The notes under the pieces were generated by a model. That model was not told where the DNA came from. It made no database searches and saw only the letters and a program-made list of their open reading frames with translations. Shown one piece after another: positions 49,372-56,830 of a stretch of DNA of 64,000 bases. A program made the translations under genes and the position numbers. This DNA comes from Paraclostridium benzoelyticum (GTDB lineage: Bacteria > Bacillota > Clostridia > Peptostreptococcales > Peptostreptococcaceae), in the NCBI RefSeq assembly GCF_001006285.1, contig NZ_LBBT01000184.1, positions 18,665-82,664 of the forward strand, given 5' to 3'. Position 1 is the stretch's first letter, and every line of letters begins with the position of its first letter.

Positions 49372-51296
49372 CTGTCTCCTAAGGTTAAGTTTTCTACTAC
49401 ATTTGTATTTCCAGATATTATACCAGAAATTATTCCCATAATAGTACATTGAAGTAACAATATACCTATAATTAAAGTAGTATTTTCTGTACCCATCACT
49501 AATGATATAACTATAGTTATAGGTATAGCTATTATTGAAATTATGCCATATTCAACTATGCTTAATTTAAACACACTACTCTTAGAATATCCATTTATTC
49601 TAAATATTGAATACTCTAATTTTCTTAAGTAAGAACTAATGATTGTTATTATTAAACTTACTGCTACAGCTAAGATTGATATTATATTTAAAACTGAACT
49701 AGATTGGTCCTGAGTTTTTCCTTCGAATATTGACATATCCTCTAAATTTGCAAATGCTCCTATTACATCAACACCTTCTTCAGTTAATTCATCAGCCAGC
49801 TGTAATACATCTGTTATTTCCTTAGCCGTTAGGATACCATTAGGCAGTCCTGGTTTAACTTTTGCACACAATTCTTTATACGTATCTACATTAAAAATAT
49901 AAGTATCTTGCCCACTATTATCTATAACCCCTACAACTTCTGCATCTTTTATTTCAACATCTTCAAATTCCGAAGGATTATCTCTACCTGTTGATACACG
50001 TGTAAGAATTGACCCTTTTATTGAAACCTTTTTACCTATAAGACTTTCTGCATTTTTTATACCTTTAGGGATAAGTATTTCTTTTTTACCTGGTTTAGGC
50101 ATTCTTCCTTTGTACAAATCTTTACCTAAATCCATTCTTCCTAGTGATTCTTGACTATCATCACTACCCCCTGTATTTATAGTTTCACCGTTAATAGATA
50201 TAGAAGAATTTAAAAGACTAATATCAAATACTATATTGTCAACTCTAGGATCTTTGACAAATTTTTCTGAAGCTTTTATTAATCTTCCATTATTATCGTC
50301 ATTATTTGTATCATCTTCAGCTACTTGTGATTGTCCCGGTCTGACTCCATTTTGTCCAAATCCTACTGTATAAAAATTAATCCTTTTAAGTTCCTCATTA
50401 CTAAACGTATCCCCAAACTTTGTGGTTGCATCCGATTGTTTGTCTGCAACACTTCCACCTATATTTAATGTTAATAAGTAAGATGATACTGCTAATATAA
50501 CTGCCGTTAACACAAATTTGAAAGCTAACCCCTTAAAATTTGTTATACCCTGACAAATTGCATTTGACAATCTCAAATATGGCTTTCTTTTTTGCGCTTT
50601 TACTGTAGAATATTGATTATTTTCTCCTTCTTGATTATTTTTTCCTTTTTGAACTTTCTCAAGAATTCCATTGTGTAAATAGAAGCAATTGTCTTCGTTT
50701 CCAACTAATGATTTATCATGTGTAACTATTATTACCACCTTATCCTTAGCTATTTTTCTTAAAATATCCATTATAGTTTTTGTAGATTTCTTATCTAAAG
50801 ATCCTGTAGGTTCATCTGCTATTATTATTTCAGGACTTTTTACTAATGCCCTGGCGATTGCAACTCTTTGCTTTTGTCCTCCTGATAAATTAGCTACCTT
50901 ATGATTTGCTAACTTATCAATACCTAATTTAGAAAGAATTTTCTTTACCTTTTTATCTTTATCTTTATTAGTTAAATTTGATAGTTCTAAAACTATTTTT
51001 ACATTCTCTTCTACAGTTAAATGATTCAATAATTGGAAATTTTGCCATATAAACCCTATAGAATTATAATAATAATCATTCAACTTATCTTGTTTAAAAT
51101 TTTTTACTGAATTTTCTTTATAAACTACATCTCCATCAAACTCTTTATCCATACCACCTATAATCTTTAAAAGTGTGGATTTACCACTACCTGAGGGGCC
51201 TAGTATAAAGTTAATACCTCCTTGAAACTCTGAATTTATATTTTTTAATACTTCTCTTTCTCCAATTTTTTTAACTATATTTTTTAATACTAACAT
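49365..51296 (-). CDS. Fused ABC ATPase-permease (MacB-like), first copy
   Basis: A 643-residue fusion: ATPase ([50 protein letters not shown]) followed by an FtsX-type permease (helix about 250-270, an extracytoplasmic domain rich in Asp/Asn/Gly, and three C-terminal helices with LRKLEYSIFRINGYSKSSVFKL). A GGAGG site lies before the ATG at 51296; the upstream in-frame ATG overlaps that site. First gene of the operon ABC-ABC-regulator-kinase, behind a direct-repeat box. Substrate unknown; export of or protection from an envelope-active peptide is likely. Confidence 0.9.
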   Translation of the reverse strand: MLVLKNIVKKIGEREVLKNINSEFQGGINFILGPSGSGKSTLLKIIGGMDKEFDGDVVYKENSVKNFKQDKLNDYYYNSIGFIWQNFQLLNHLTVEENVKIVLELSNLTNKDKDKKVKKILSKLGIDKLANHKVANLSGGQKQRVAIARALVKSPEIIIADEPTGSLDKKSTKTIMDILRKIAKDKVVIIVTHDKSLVGNEDNCFYLHNGILEKVQKGKNNQEGENNQYSTVKAQKRKPYLRLSNAICQGITNFKGLAFKFVLTAVILAVSSYLLTLNIGGSVADKQSDATTKFGDTFSNEELKRINFYTVGFGQNGVRPGQSQVAEDDTNNDDNNGRLIKASEKFVKDPRVDNIVFDISLLNSSISINGETINTGGSDDSQESLGRMDLGKDLYKGRMPKPGKKEILIPKGIKNAESLIGKKVSIKGSILTRVSTGRDNPSEFEDVEIKDAEVVGVIDNSGQDTYIFNVDTYKELCAKVKPGLPNGILTAKEITDVLQLADELTEEGVDVIGAFANLEDMSIFEGKTQDQSSSVLNIISILAVAVSLIITIISSYLRKLEYSIFRINGYSKSSVFKLSIVEYGIISIIAIPITIVISLVMGTENTTLIIGILLLQCTIMGIISGIISGNTNVVENLTLGDRK

Positions 51297-51366
51297 TAAT
51301 TTCAAATACCTCCATATCATAATCTCTAATTTATTTCATTCCTATTCCATATAATACATGTCATTA

Positions 51367-51384
51367 GGTTAAGATAAGGTTAAG
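51367..51384 (-). promoter_or_regulatory. Direct-repeat box upstream of fused ABC operon
   Basis: Minus strand CTTAACC-TTAT-CTTAACC, a tandem repeat with an 11-base period, ending about 10 bases before a TATTAT -10 box. Same geometry as the box at 18170-18187 but a different half-site. Likely bound by the operon's own OmpR-type regulator. Confidence 0.65.
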
Positions 51385-51483
51385 GTATTTTATATTTTTC
51401 CTACTATTCACTCAGATAAATATTACAATTTCAATAGTTTGAATTTGTATGTAATTTTCAAATACTTTTATAAAAGTCACACT

Positions 51484-51536
51484 AAAAAAGAGCTATCGCA
51501 AAGCAATTTTAAAGTGCTTTGCGATAGCTCTTTTTT
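51484..51536. repeat. Strong stem at the end of the IS remnant
   Basis: Perfect 22-base arms (AAAAAAGAGCTATCGCAAAG ...) around a 9-base loop. The GAGCTATCGCA part resembles the outer end of the IS at 53.3 kb (GGGCTGTCGCA), so it may combine the IS right inverted repeat with a terminator. Confidence 0.6.
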
Positions 51537-53316
51537 TACTTATTTTTTATTAATTTTTACTTGAATAAGATGTTAATTTAAAAATATGCATAACAAATAA
51601 AGGTATTGAAATTTTACCTCAATGGAGTAATTTGTAAATAATAACATTAAGAAATTTTTTTAATAGGATAAATATACATACCACATTTATTATTCATAAT
51701 TTTATTGTGGAGTTTATAAATATTATGGGCTAACGCCACAAGTATAAATTCAGAAAGAACATTTTGTTGACCCCTACTTAGAAACATTTTAAAATTCATA
51801 TTATGTTTTATTTGAGCTAAATCCTCTTCTGCTTGAATACTTCTATTCATTCTAAGTTCACATCCTTGTTGACTATTAATTATTTTTAAGTTATCTTTTC
51901 TTTTTTCATGAAATAATTTAGATAGCTCAAACTTCTTAGTCCTTTGATGAAAAGGTATTTTACTGTTGTTTCCTTTTATACAGCTACGCTTAAATTCACA
52001 ACAATTACAATCTTCGCAAGCGTAACATGTTATTTAACTTTTATATCCAGTTTTTGATTTTTTTGTTTTAGTGTTAGTAACATATAATTTTTTATTGTTT
52101 TTACAAATGTAATAATCTTTTTCTGAATCATAAATCATATTATCTGCACGGCTTATATCATTTATATATTTCCTTGTTTTACTAATTTCATAATTTAAAG
52201 GTTTAATAAAAGAAAGCTGATTATTATCTTCAAGAAATATATAATTCTCCTCGCTTTCATATCCAGCGTCAGCTATTATTTTAGGATATTTAAATTTAGT
52301 GTATTACTGTATATAATTTAAAAACGGTATTAAAGTTGTTGTATCTGTATGTTGAGGACACGCACTTATCCAAACTACATACTCAGAATCTACACCAATT
52401 TGAATATTATATGCAGGCTTAAATTGACCGTTTTTCATATGATCTTCTTTCATTCTCATAAAAGTTGCATCTTTATCTGTTTTAGAATAACTATTACGCT
52501 CACCCATTATATGAAGGTTATTAGTGTATTGTTTCAATCTCTTAATATAACTCTGTAACTTTTCAATATATTTTTGAATAGAAGTTTTTTTATTTACTTT
52601 ACCATTAACAAAAACAACTCCTTCTAATTTTGCAACCTGCTTTAGTTTTTTAAGCAATTTTTTAAATGATACATTTTTATTTTATTTTCATAAATAACCT
52701 TAATCCCAAAGTCTTGCTCACATTTTGAAATAAAGCTGGATATTTGGTTTAGCATTTTAGGCATATTTTTTTCTATACCTTTTCTCCAAACAAAAGTATA
52801 TCTATTAGTTGCAGACTCAATTTTAGTTCCATCAATAAATAATGTATCTTTAGAAATTTCACCCTTATCACCAAGGTATTTTGTAAACTGGGCCATTACA
52901 TCTTTACTTACTTGAGCAAAATGAATACTTCTGAATCTTGCAATAGTTGAATGGTCTGGAGCAGAGGCTCCGCCTAATAGATAAATAAAATTTTTATCTC
53001 TTTTGCAAATTTTTTCTACTTCTCTAGAAGAATATATACCATTCATATTTTGCATATATTGTAATTTTCAACATCTGTCTTGGGGTTATTGAATTTTCTC
53101 TAATACGAGAATAAGTCTTATATAATTTTTCTAAATTCCTCTCCTCAATAACTTGACTTAATAACCTCACAGAATCGTTTTTTGGAATTAGATAATCAAT
53201 TTCTAGTGGTAATTTTAGTTGATAATTATCACCGTACTTAGTATAATCAATTTGTATAATTATTTTATGCAAAAAGGGCGTCGCCCTATTTTTTAGTGCG
53301 ACAGCCCCTTTTAGTA
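51485..53316 (-). mobile_element. Degraded IS1182-type insertion sequence
   Basis: Transposase pieces lie in at least four frames: start at 53272 (YGDNYQLKLPLEIDYLIPKN), a middle piece from 53055 (NGIYSSREVEKICKRD, GASAPDHSTIARFRS, LFIDGTKIESATNRYTFVW with a DDE-type Asp), a piece at 52304-52657 ([20 protein letters not shown]), and a C-terminal piece at 51647-51850. Frameshifts and an in-frame stop near 52036 make it inactive. The outer end at 53316 reads GGGGCTGTCGCACTAAA on the minus strand; the inner end shares GCT-TCGCA. The upper end abuts an ssrA-like fragment. Confidence 0.82.
51647..53272 (-). pseudogene. IS1182-family transposase, multiply frameshifted
   Basis: Protein remains described under the IS. 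The N-terminal 60 residues and the DDE core are clearly IS1182/IS1182-like transposase of Clostridia. The central Cys-rich segment (about 51880-52050, CNCCEFK-like when read across frames) and the C-terminus (KMFLSRGQQNVLSEFILVALAHNIYKLH) are separated by indels. No intact copy is present to mobilise it within this window. Confidence 0.85.
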
Positions 53317-53342
53317 GATTTCAATAGTTGAGACGATTCACA
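53313..53342 (-). repeat. ssrA 3'-end-like fragment (candidate att remnant) 3
   Basis: Minus strand TGTGAATCGTCTCAACTATT then GAAAT, directly next to the IS end. It shares GAAAT and CGTCTC with ssrA and TGTGAAT with the 35.1 kb copy. The distal CACG part and hairpin are replaced by the IS. Confidence 0.5.
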
Positions 53343-53435
53343 AAAATAATACCACGATTAAATATTTATCGGAATACTTCTCTAATTTGTATTAAAATAC
53401 AATAGAAATTTCAATCTAAAAGTGATGATTTCTGC

Positions 53436-53512
53436 ACTGAATTACAAAACTACTTATAATAGGGAAGGAGATAGAAGTATTCAAATATTAAATTAATTAC
53501 ATAGAAAGTCAC
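53436..53512 (+). pseudogene. Decayed copy of the small toxin-like gene and leader
   Basis: CTACTT ... GGAAGGAGATAGAAGTAT with flanking bases aligns with the leader of the peptide gene at 43754 (CTACTT ... GGAAGGGGGTGGAAGTAT). The ATG is lost (ATTCAAATATTAAATTAA) and the frame stops at once. Confidence 0.55.
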
Positions 53513-53583
53513 ACTCTACTCCACTAGATTATAATTTCTTTTTATACTTATACTATATTAAAAATAAATTTAACATAATACAC

Positions 53584-54012
53584 TTAGAAAGTTTTTTCCA
53601 TTATATACTCACCATATCCTGAATCTTCATTTACTTGTTCTTTTACTATTTTAAATCCTCTGTTGATATAAAACTCTACTGATTTTTCATTATCCTTATA
53701 TACTGCTAATTTTAATTTTTTGTATCTATCTATTGCATAATCTATTAATTCTTTACCTATCCCACTACCTTGATAATCTGTAGCAACAAATAATGCCCCT
53801 ATAAATTCATTATTTATTATACTTATAAAACCTTTTATACATTTATCATCTTCATAAACAAATGTTTCAGCCATAGGTATATATACATGCTTTACAGTAT
53901 TATAGCTATTGTGCCAATATTCTTTAGATATAAAATCATGAGCTTTTATAGTGCTTTCTAACCATATATCCATTATTCTATTTAAATCTTCATTTACTAT
54001 ATTTTTTATCAT
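53584..54012 (-). CDS. GNAT family N-acetyltransferase
   Basis: A 142-residue acetyltransferase: IWLESTIKAHDFISKEYW near the start, acetyl-CoA motif A LFVATDYQGSGIGKELIDYA near 76-95, and KLAVYKDNEKSVEFYINRGFKIVKE, as in YjaB/YhbS-like GNATs. Start behind AAGGAGGCG. Sits alone in the accessory zone; substrate unknown. Confidence 0.88.
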   Translation of the reverse strand: MIKNIVNEDLNRIMDIWLESTIKAHDFISKEYWHNSYNTVKHVYIPMAETFVYEDDKCIKGFISIINNEFIGALFVATDYQGSGIGKELIDYAIDRYKKLKLAVYKDNEKSVEFYINRGFKIVKEQVNEDSGYGEYIMEKTF

Positions 54013-54107
54013 ATGACTTACGCCTCCTTATTATCTTATATATTTAATCTTATCATTTACTATCAAATCACACTAAGTACATATATAGTTCTATGTTATT
54101 TTTGTAC

Positions 54108-54155
54108 TAAAAAAGTGTCTTAAGTAATTTATTTATAACTTTAAGACACTTAGTT
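54108..54155 (-). terminator. Terminator after the CD3324-type gene
   Basis: AAGTGTCTTAA / TTAAGACACTT stem with an A-run on one side, just after the stop of the small HTH gene. Confidence 0.65.
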
Positions 54156-54160
54156 TGTTG

Positions 54161-54430
54161 TTATTTATTATAATTTCTAATAATCCTTCTAATACTATGT
54201 TCTGTAAGATAATAATGTTTTGATATTTCTTTTACTGTTTTTCCTTTGTTATATTCATTAATTATTTCTCTATTCCTATTGTTCAGGTCTTCTCTAAATC
54301 CACTTTTTTCTCCCCAAGATTTTTTATTGTTATGTTTTCTTGGTATATATAAATATTCTCCATCAATATATTCTTGTAGCATCTCTAAAACGTGTGACGG
54401 TAATATATTATTTGCATTTTCGTATTTCAT
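54161..54430 (-). CDS. CD3324-type small helix-turn-helix protein
   Basis: An 89-residue protein. The N-terminal half (LPSHVLEMLQEYIDGEYLYIPRK) and KSWGEKSGFREDL are the conserved blocks of the C. difficile CD3324-like family. The C-terminal half (REIINEYNKGKTVKEISKHYYLTEHSIRRIIRNYNK) is a Hin/resolvase-like helix-turn-helix. Function unknown; DNA binding is likely. Preceded by a leader with a 17-codon ORF and nested stems. Confidence 0.78.
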   Translation of the reverse strand: MKYENANNILPSHVLEMLQEYIDGEYLYIPRKHNNKKSWGEKSGFREDLNNRNREIINEYNKGKTVKEISKHYYLTEHSIRRIIRNYNK

Positions 54431-54463
54431 AACATTTGCCCCTATCTACTTTTATGTGTATAT

Positions 54464-54552
54464 AGTCGAGCAAAATCTATTATGGCTATATTAGCCGTAT
54501 CTATGTTAAATACGGCTCCAAACAAGTTTTTATTATAGACTTCGCTCGGAGC
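54464..54552 (-). ncRNA. Foldable leader with nested, competing stems
   Basis: The outer arms CGAGC..TCTATTAT and ATAATAGA..GCTCG can pair, as can the inner arms AGCCGTAT / ATACGGCT. Alternative pairings GGCTCC / GGAGCC and GGCTA / TAGCC exclude these. The region lies between a 17-codon ORF and the CD3324-type gene. The mutually exclusive stems suggest attenuation or an RNA switch, but this is inspection only. Confidence 0.4.
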
Positions 54553-54586
54553 CTGATACATCTTCAAAAGGTACAATGTTTCTCAT
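54533..54586 (-). CDS. 17-residue leader ORF
   Basis: Reads MRNIVPFEDVSGSERSL, behind a strong GGGGGTG ribosome site 8 bases before the ATG. It ends inside the foldable leader upstream of the CD3324-type gene. Either a leader peptide that couples translation to downstream folding or the truncated start of a lost gene. Confidence 0.45.
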   Translation of the reverse strand: MRNIVPFEDVSGSERSL

Positions 54587-54681
54587 TATATTACACCCCC
54601 ATGTATTTATTTTTTAATAATTTTCAATCTATATAAATATATCATACACTGCTATCTCCATGCTATAATTCTTAAAGAAAA

Positions 54682-54712
54682 AAAAGATATTAGTAATTTA
54701 CTAATATCTTTT
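54682..54712 (-). terminator. ssrA terminator
   Basis: AAAGATATTAGTAA / TTACTAATATCTTT stem with a T-run on the minus strand, 13 bases after the CCA end of the tmRNA. Confidence 0.85.
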
Positions 54713-54724
54713 CGTGTATTTCAA

Positions 54725-55076
54725 TGGTGGAGACGAGGGGAGTCGAACCCCTGTCCGCAAGTCCTTTCCTCGCTGCGTCTACGTGCGTAGCCATCTGATT
54801 TTTAAATCTCGTCGCACACATCGCACAGTGGCAGGCTCTGTGATTGACCAGTCCCAATTAGTCCACTCTCGGTCGAGACACCCCGAAAGTAGTTCCCTGC
54901 ATAAATGACGTCCAGGCCTGGCCGGCAGGAGGGCTTAGGCGGGACGAGCAGTCATTATGCTGCTAAAGCGTAATTATCGTTTGCGTTTATTTTAAGTTCC
55001 CCAGTTTTTACGTGACCCAGAGTAACACGACACGCAGCCTCAAGTGCCAAACCCACGTCGAAACCATTACGCCCCC
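54725..55076 (-). ncRNA. ssrA: tmRNA
   Basis: About 352 nt. The 5' end GGGGGCGTAATGGTTTCGAC pairs its first seven bases with CGTCTCC at the 3' end, giving the tRNA-like acceptor stem; the T-loop GGTTCGACTCC and encoded CCA are present. The tag reading frame is GCAAACGATAATTACGCTTT then AGCAGCATAA, i.e. ANDNYALAA, with the usual hydrophobic Ala-Ala end for proteolysis. It rescues stalled ribosomes together with SmpB, whose gene lies upstream on the same strand. Its 3' end seems to be an insertion site (see fragments at 35.1, 45.6 and 53.3 kb). Confidence 0.97.
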
Positions 55077-55202
55077 GTGGTTGTTTTATAGTCCTGAGAC
55101 TTTCTATCGCAAACTTTTTTCACCATTAATCAATATTAAGTTGTTATATATATAATAAAACTTTTTAAACTTAAAAGCAATATTATCTCATTGGAATTGT
55201 AT

Positions 55203-55658
55203 CTAGTATCTACCAGATAACTCTCTTTCAATACGTCTATTAGCATCTTTCTTAGCTAAATCTTGACGTTTATCATATAATTTTTTACCTTTTGCTAAAG
55301 CAAGTTCAACTTTAACTTTACCATTCTTAAGATAAACACTTAAAGGAATTAAAGCATAACCTTTTATAGTTGTAGCCCCTATAAGCTTTCTTATTTCATG
55401 TTTATGAAGTAATAATTTTCTTATTCTAAGAGGATCAACATTAAATATGTTTCCTTGTTCGTATGGACTTATATGAACTTGTTTTAAAAACACCTCTGAA
55501 TTATCAACAGAAGCATATCCTTCAGCTAAGTTAAGTTTACCTTGTCTAATAGACTTAACTTCAGTACCCTTTAATTCGATACCACATTCATAAGTTTCTT
55601 CTATAAAATACTCATGTCTTGCTTTTCTATTAGTAGCTAAAACCTTAACACCTGCCAT
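55203..55658 (-). CDS. smpB: SsrA-binding protein SmpB
   Basis: A 151-residue protein with the oligonucleotide-binding beta barrel ([32 protein letters not shown]) and the basic C-terminal tail ([28 protein letters not shown]) that enters the mRNA channel. The start at MAGVKV follows an AGAGGTGA site; the in-frame ATG three codons upstream does not. Binds tmRNA and delivers it to stalled ribosomes. Confidence 0.97.
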   Translation of the reverse strand: MAGVKVLATNRKARHEYFIEETYECGIELKGTEVKSIRQGKLNLAEGYASVDNSEVFLKQVHISPYEQGNIFNVDPLRIRKLLLHKHEIRKLIGATTIKGYALIPLSVYLKNGKVKVELALAKGKKLYDKRQDLAKKDANRRIERELSGRY

Positions 55659-55930
55659 ACAAATCACCTCTTATCCTTATCCTTATCCTTCATTAATTAC
55701 CTTAAAATATACCATATATAACCATACTAGTCAATACTCACAAATATTGAGTTAACTTAAAACTTGATGCACTAGTATTATATGTAATAAACAAGTTATA
55801 TATTACACATAGTATATAAAATCAATAACATTTCACTCCCAAAATTTCCAATGTTAGTCCATCCTTATATACAACTTATACCCAATTATGCTACTCTTTT
55901 ACCAAAATGTTAAAAAGAGGTTAAATAATT

Positions 55931-56257
55931 ATGGTTTCAAAACTATGTGCTTTACTGCTTATTCTTTATTGTACAAAGAATCTATATGATTTAGCTACAA
56001 TGAATACATTCCAAATAGAAAAAGACATAATAGAAAAATTAAAATATGAGGATTTAGCTAAAAAAGCAGCTAAATGCTATAAATCCTTATTTGTATTAGA
56101 AGATATATCATATCTAGGAATAACAATACTATCATTAAGAGATAGTAAGTTTTTTATATTAATATTTTTCATTACTTTTTTTGTATTTGCAGGACTTAAA
56201 ATAATAGCAGCTAAGGTATTTGAAACAATCTCAAAGAAAGTAGGTGAATCAAATTAG
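55931..56257 (+). CDS. Small membrane protein, first of a pair
   Basis: A 108-residue protein with an N-terminal hydrophobic segment (about 4-20) and two C-terminal helices (about 55-70, 74-95), separated by a charged amphipathic stretch IEKLKYEDLAKKAAKCYKS. No family recognised. Good ribosome site (AGAGG). It overlaps the next gene by 14 bases and the two share layout, so they may be diverged duplicates acting together. Confidence 0.6.
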   Translation: MVSKLCALLLILYCTKNLYDLATMNTFQIEKDIIEKLKYEDLAKKAAKCYKSLFVLEDISYLGITILSLRDSKFFILIFFITFFVFAGLKIIAAKVFETISKKVGESN

Positions 56258-56558
56258 CGTATTACCACGGATACTGTTTTTAATAATCATACTTAAAATT
56301 TTAAATGATACATTTAAATCAATTAAAAATAACTTTTCGAAAGAAATTAGAAGTACATCAAATTTCCCAGAAATTCTATATAGAAAAGTACTAAACGTAA
56401 CAGACTTCGTAGACTTATTATTCTACATATTATTAAGTATCATCTTAATAATAAACAAACACTTGGATATATACTATTACCTAATACCGGCGTATATAAT
56501 CCTAAGAGTATCGCTAACGTACATAACACTATGTGCAAAAAAATCATCACAATCATAA
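56244..56558 (+). CDS. Small membrane protein, second of a pair
   Basis: A 104-residue protein starting at GTG inside the end of the previous gene (GTAGGTG site context). Hydrophobic segment about 7-22, a charged middle (NNFSKEIRSTSNFPEILYRKV) and two C-terminal helices (about 54-70, 76-95). Same helix layout as the upstream protein. Function unknown. Confidence 0.6.
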   Translation: MNQISVLPRILFLIIILKILNDTFKSIKNNFSKEIRSTSNFPEILYRKVLNVTDFVDLLFYILLSIILIINKHLDIYYYLIPAYIILRVSLTYITLCAKKSSQS

Positions 56559-56650
56559 AAAAGGGTTGATATGTTTGCTTATGTAACACTTAAAGGCCGC
56601 GACTTTTAGGCCTTTGTGTGAAAGAAGCAAACATATCAACCCTCTTTTTT
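56557..56650. repeat. Intergenic hairpin element C
   Basis: Outer arms GGGTTGATATGTTTGCTT (56563-56580) and AAGCAAACATATCAACCC (56625-56642), perfect. The inner stem AAAGGCC / GGCCTTT (56592-56598 / 56609-56615) has loop GCGACTTTTA. A and T runs at the ends make it a bidirectional terminator between the convergent gene pair and rnr. Confidence 0.8.
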
Positions 56651-56660
56651 CATACAACAG

Positions 56661-56696
56661 AGAGAGTTTGGAATTGTTGTTTACGGAACACTTAAA
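56661..56696. repeat. Degenerate half-unit of the hairpin element
   Basis: GAGAGTTTGGAATTGTTGTT and then ACGGAACACTTAAA match the left half of element D (GAGAGTTCGAATTTGTTATT ... CTTAAA), without a right half. Confidence 0.5.
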
Positions 56697-56729
56697 TCCC
56701 ATCCACCCTTCAAACAAAGATTATTTATA

Positions 56730-56822
56730 AAAAGGGAGAGTTCGAATTTGTTATTTCTGAAATACTTAAAGACCGCGCTCTTTAGGTCTTTGTATGAAAG
56801 AAATAATAATTCGAACTCTCCC
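56730..56822. repeat. Intergenic hairpin element D
   Basis: Outer arms GGGAGAGTTCGAATT (56734-56748) and AATTCGAACTCTCCC (56808-56822). The inner stem AAAGACC / GGTCTTT (56768-56774 / 56785-56791) has loop GCGCTCTTTA. Compared with element C the outer stem is wholly different and the inner stem differs by a compensated pair, while the loop is conserved. Confidence 0.8.
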
Positions 56823-56830
56823 AGCTTTAA

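Noticed and set aside
54714..54908. Plus-strand open frame across the ssrA 3' half
   Set aside because: It is antisense to tmRNA, and its sequence is explained by the conserved RNA gene.
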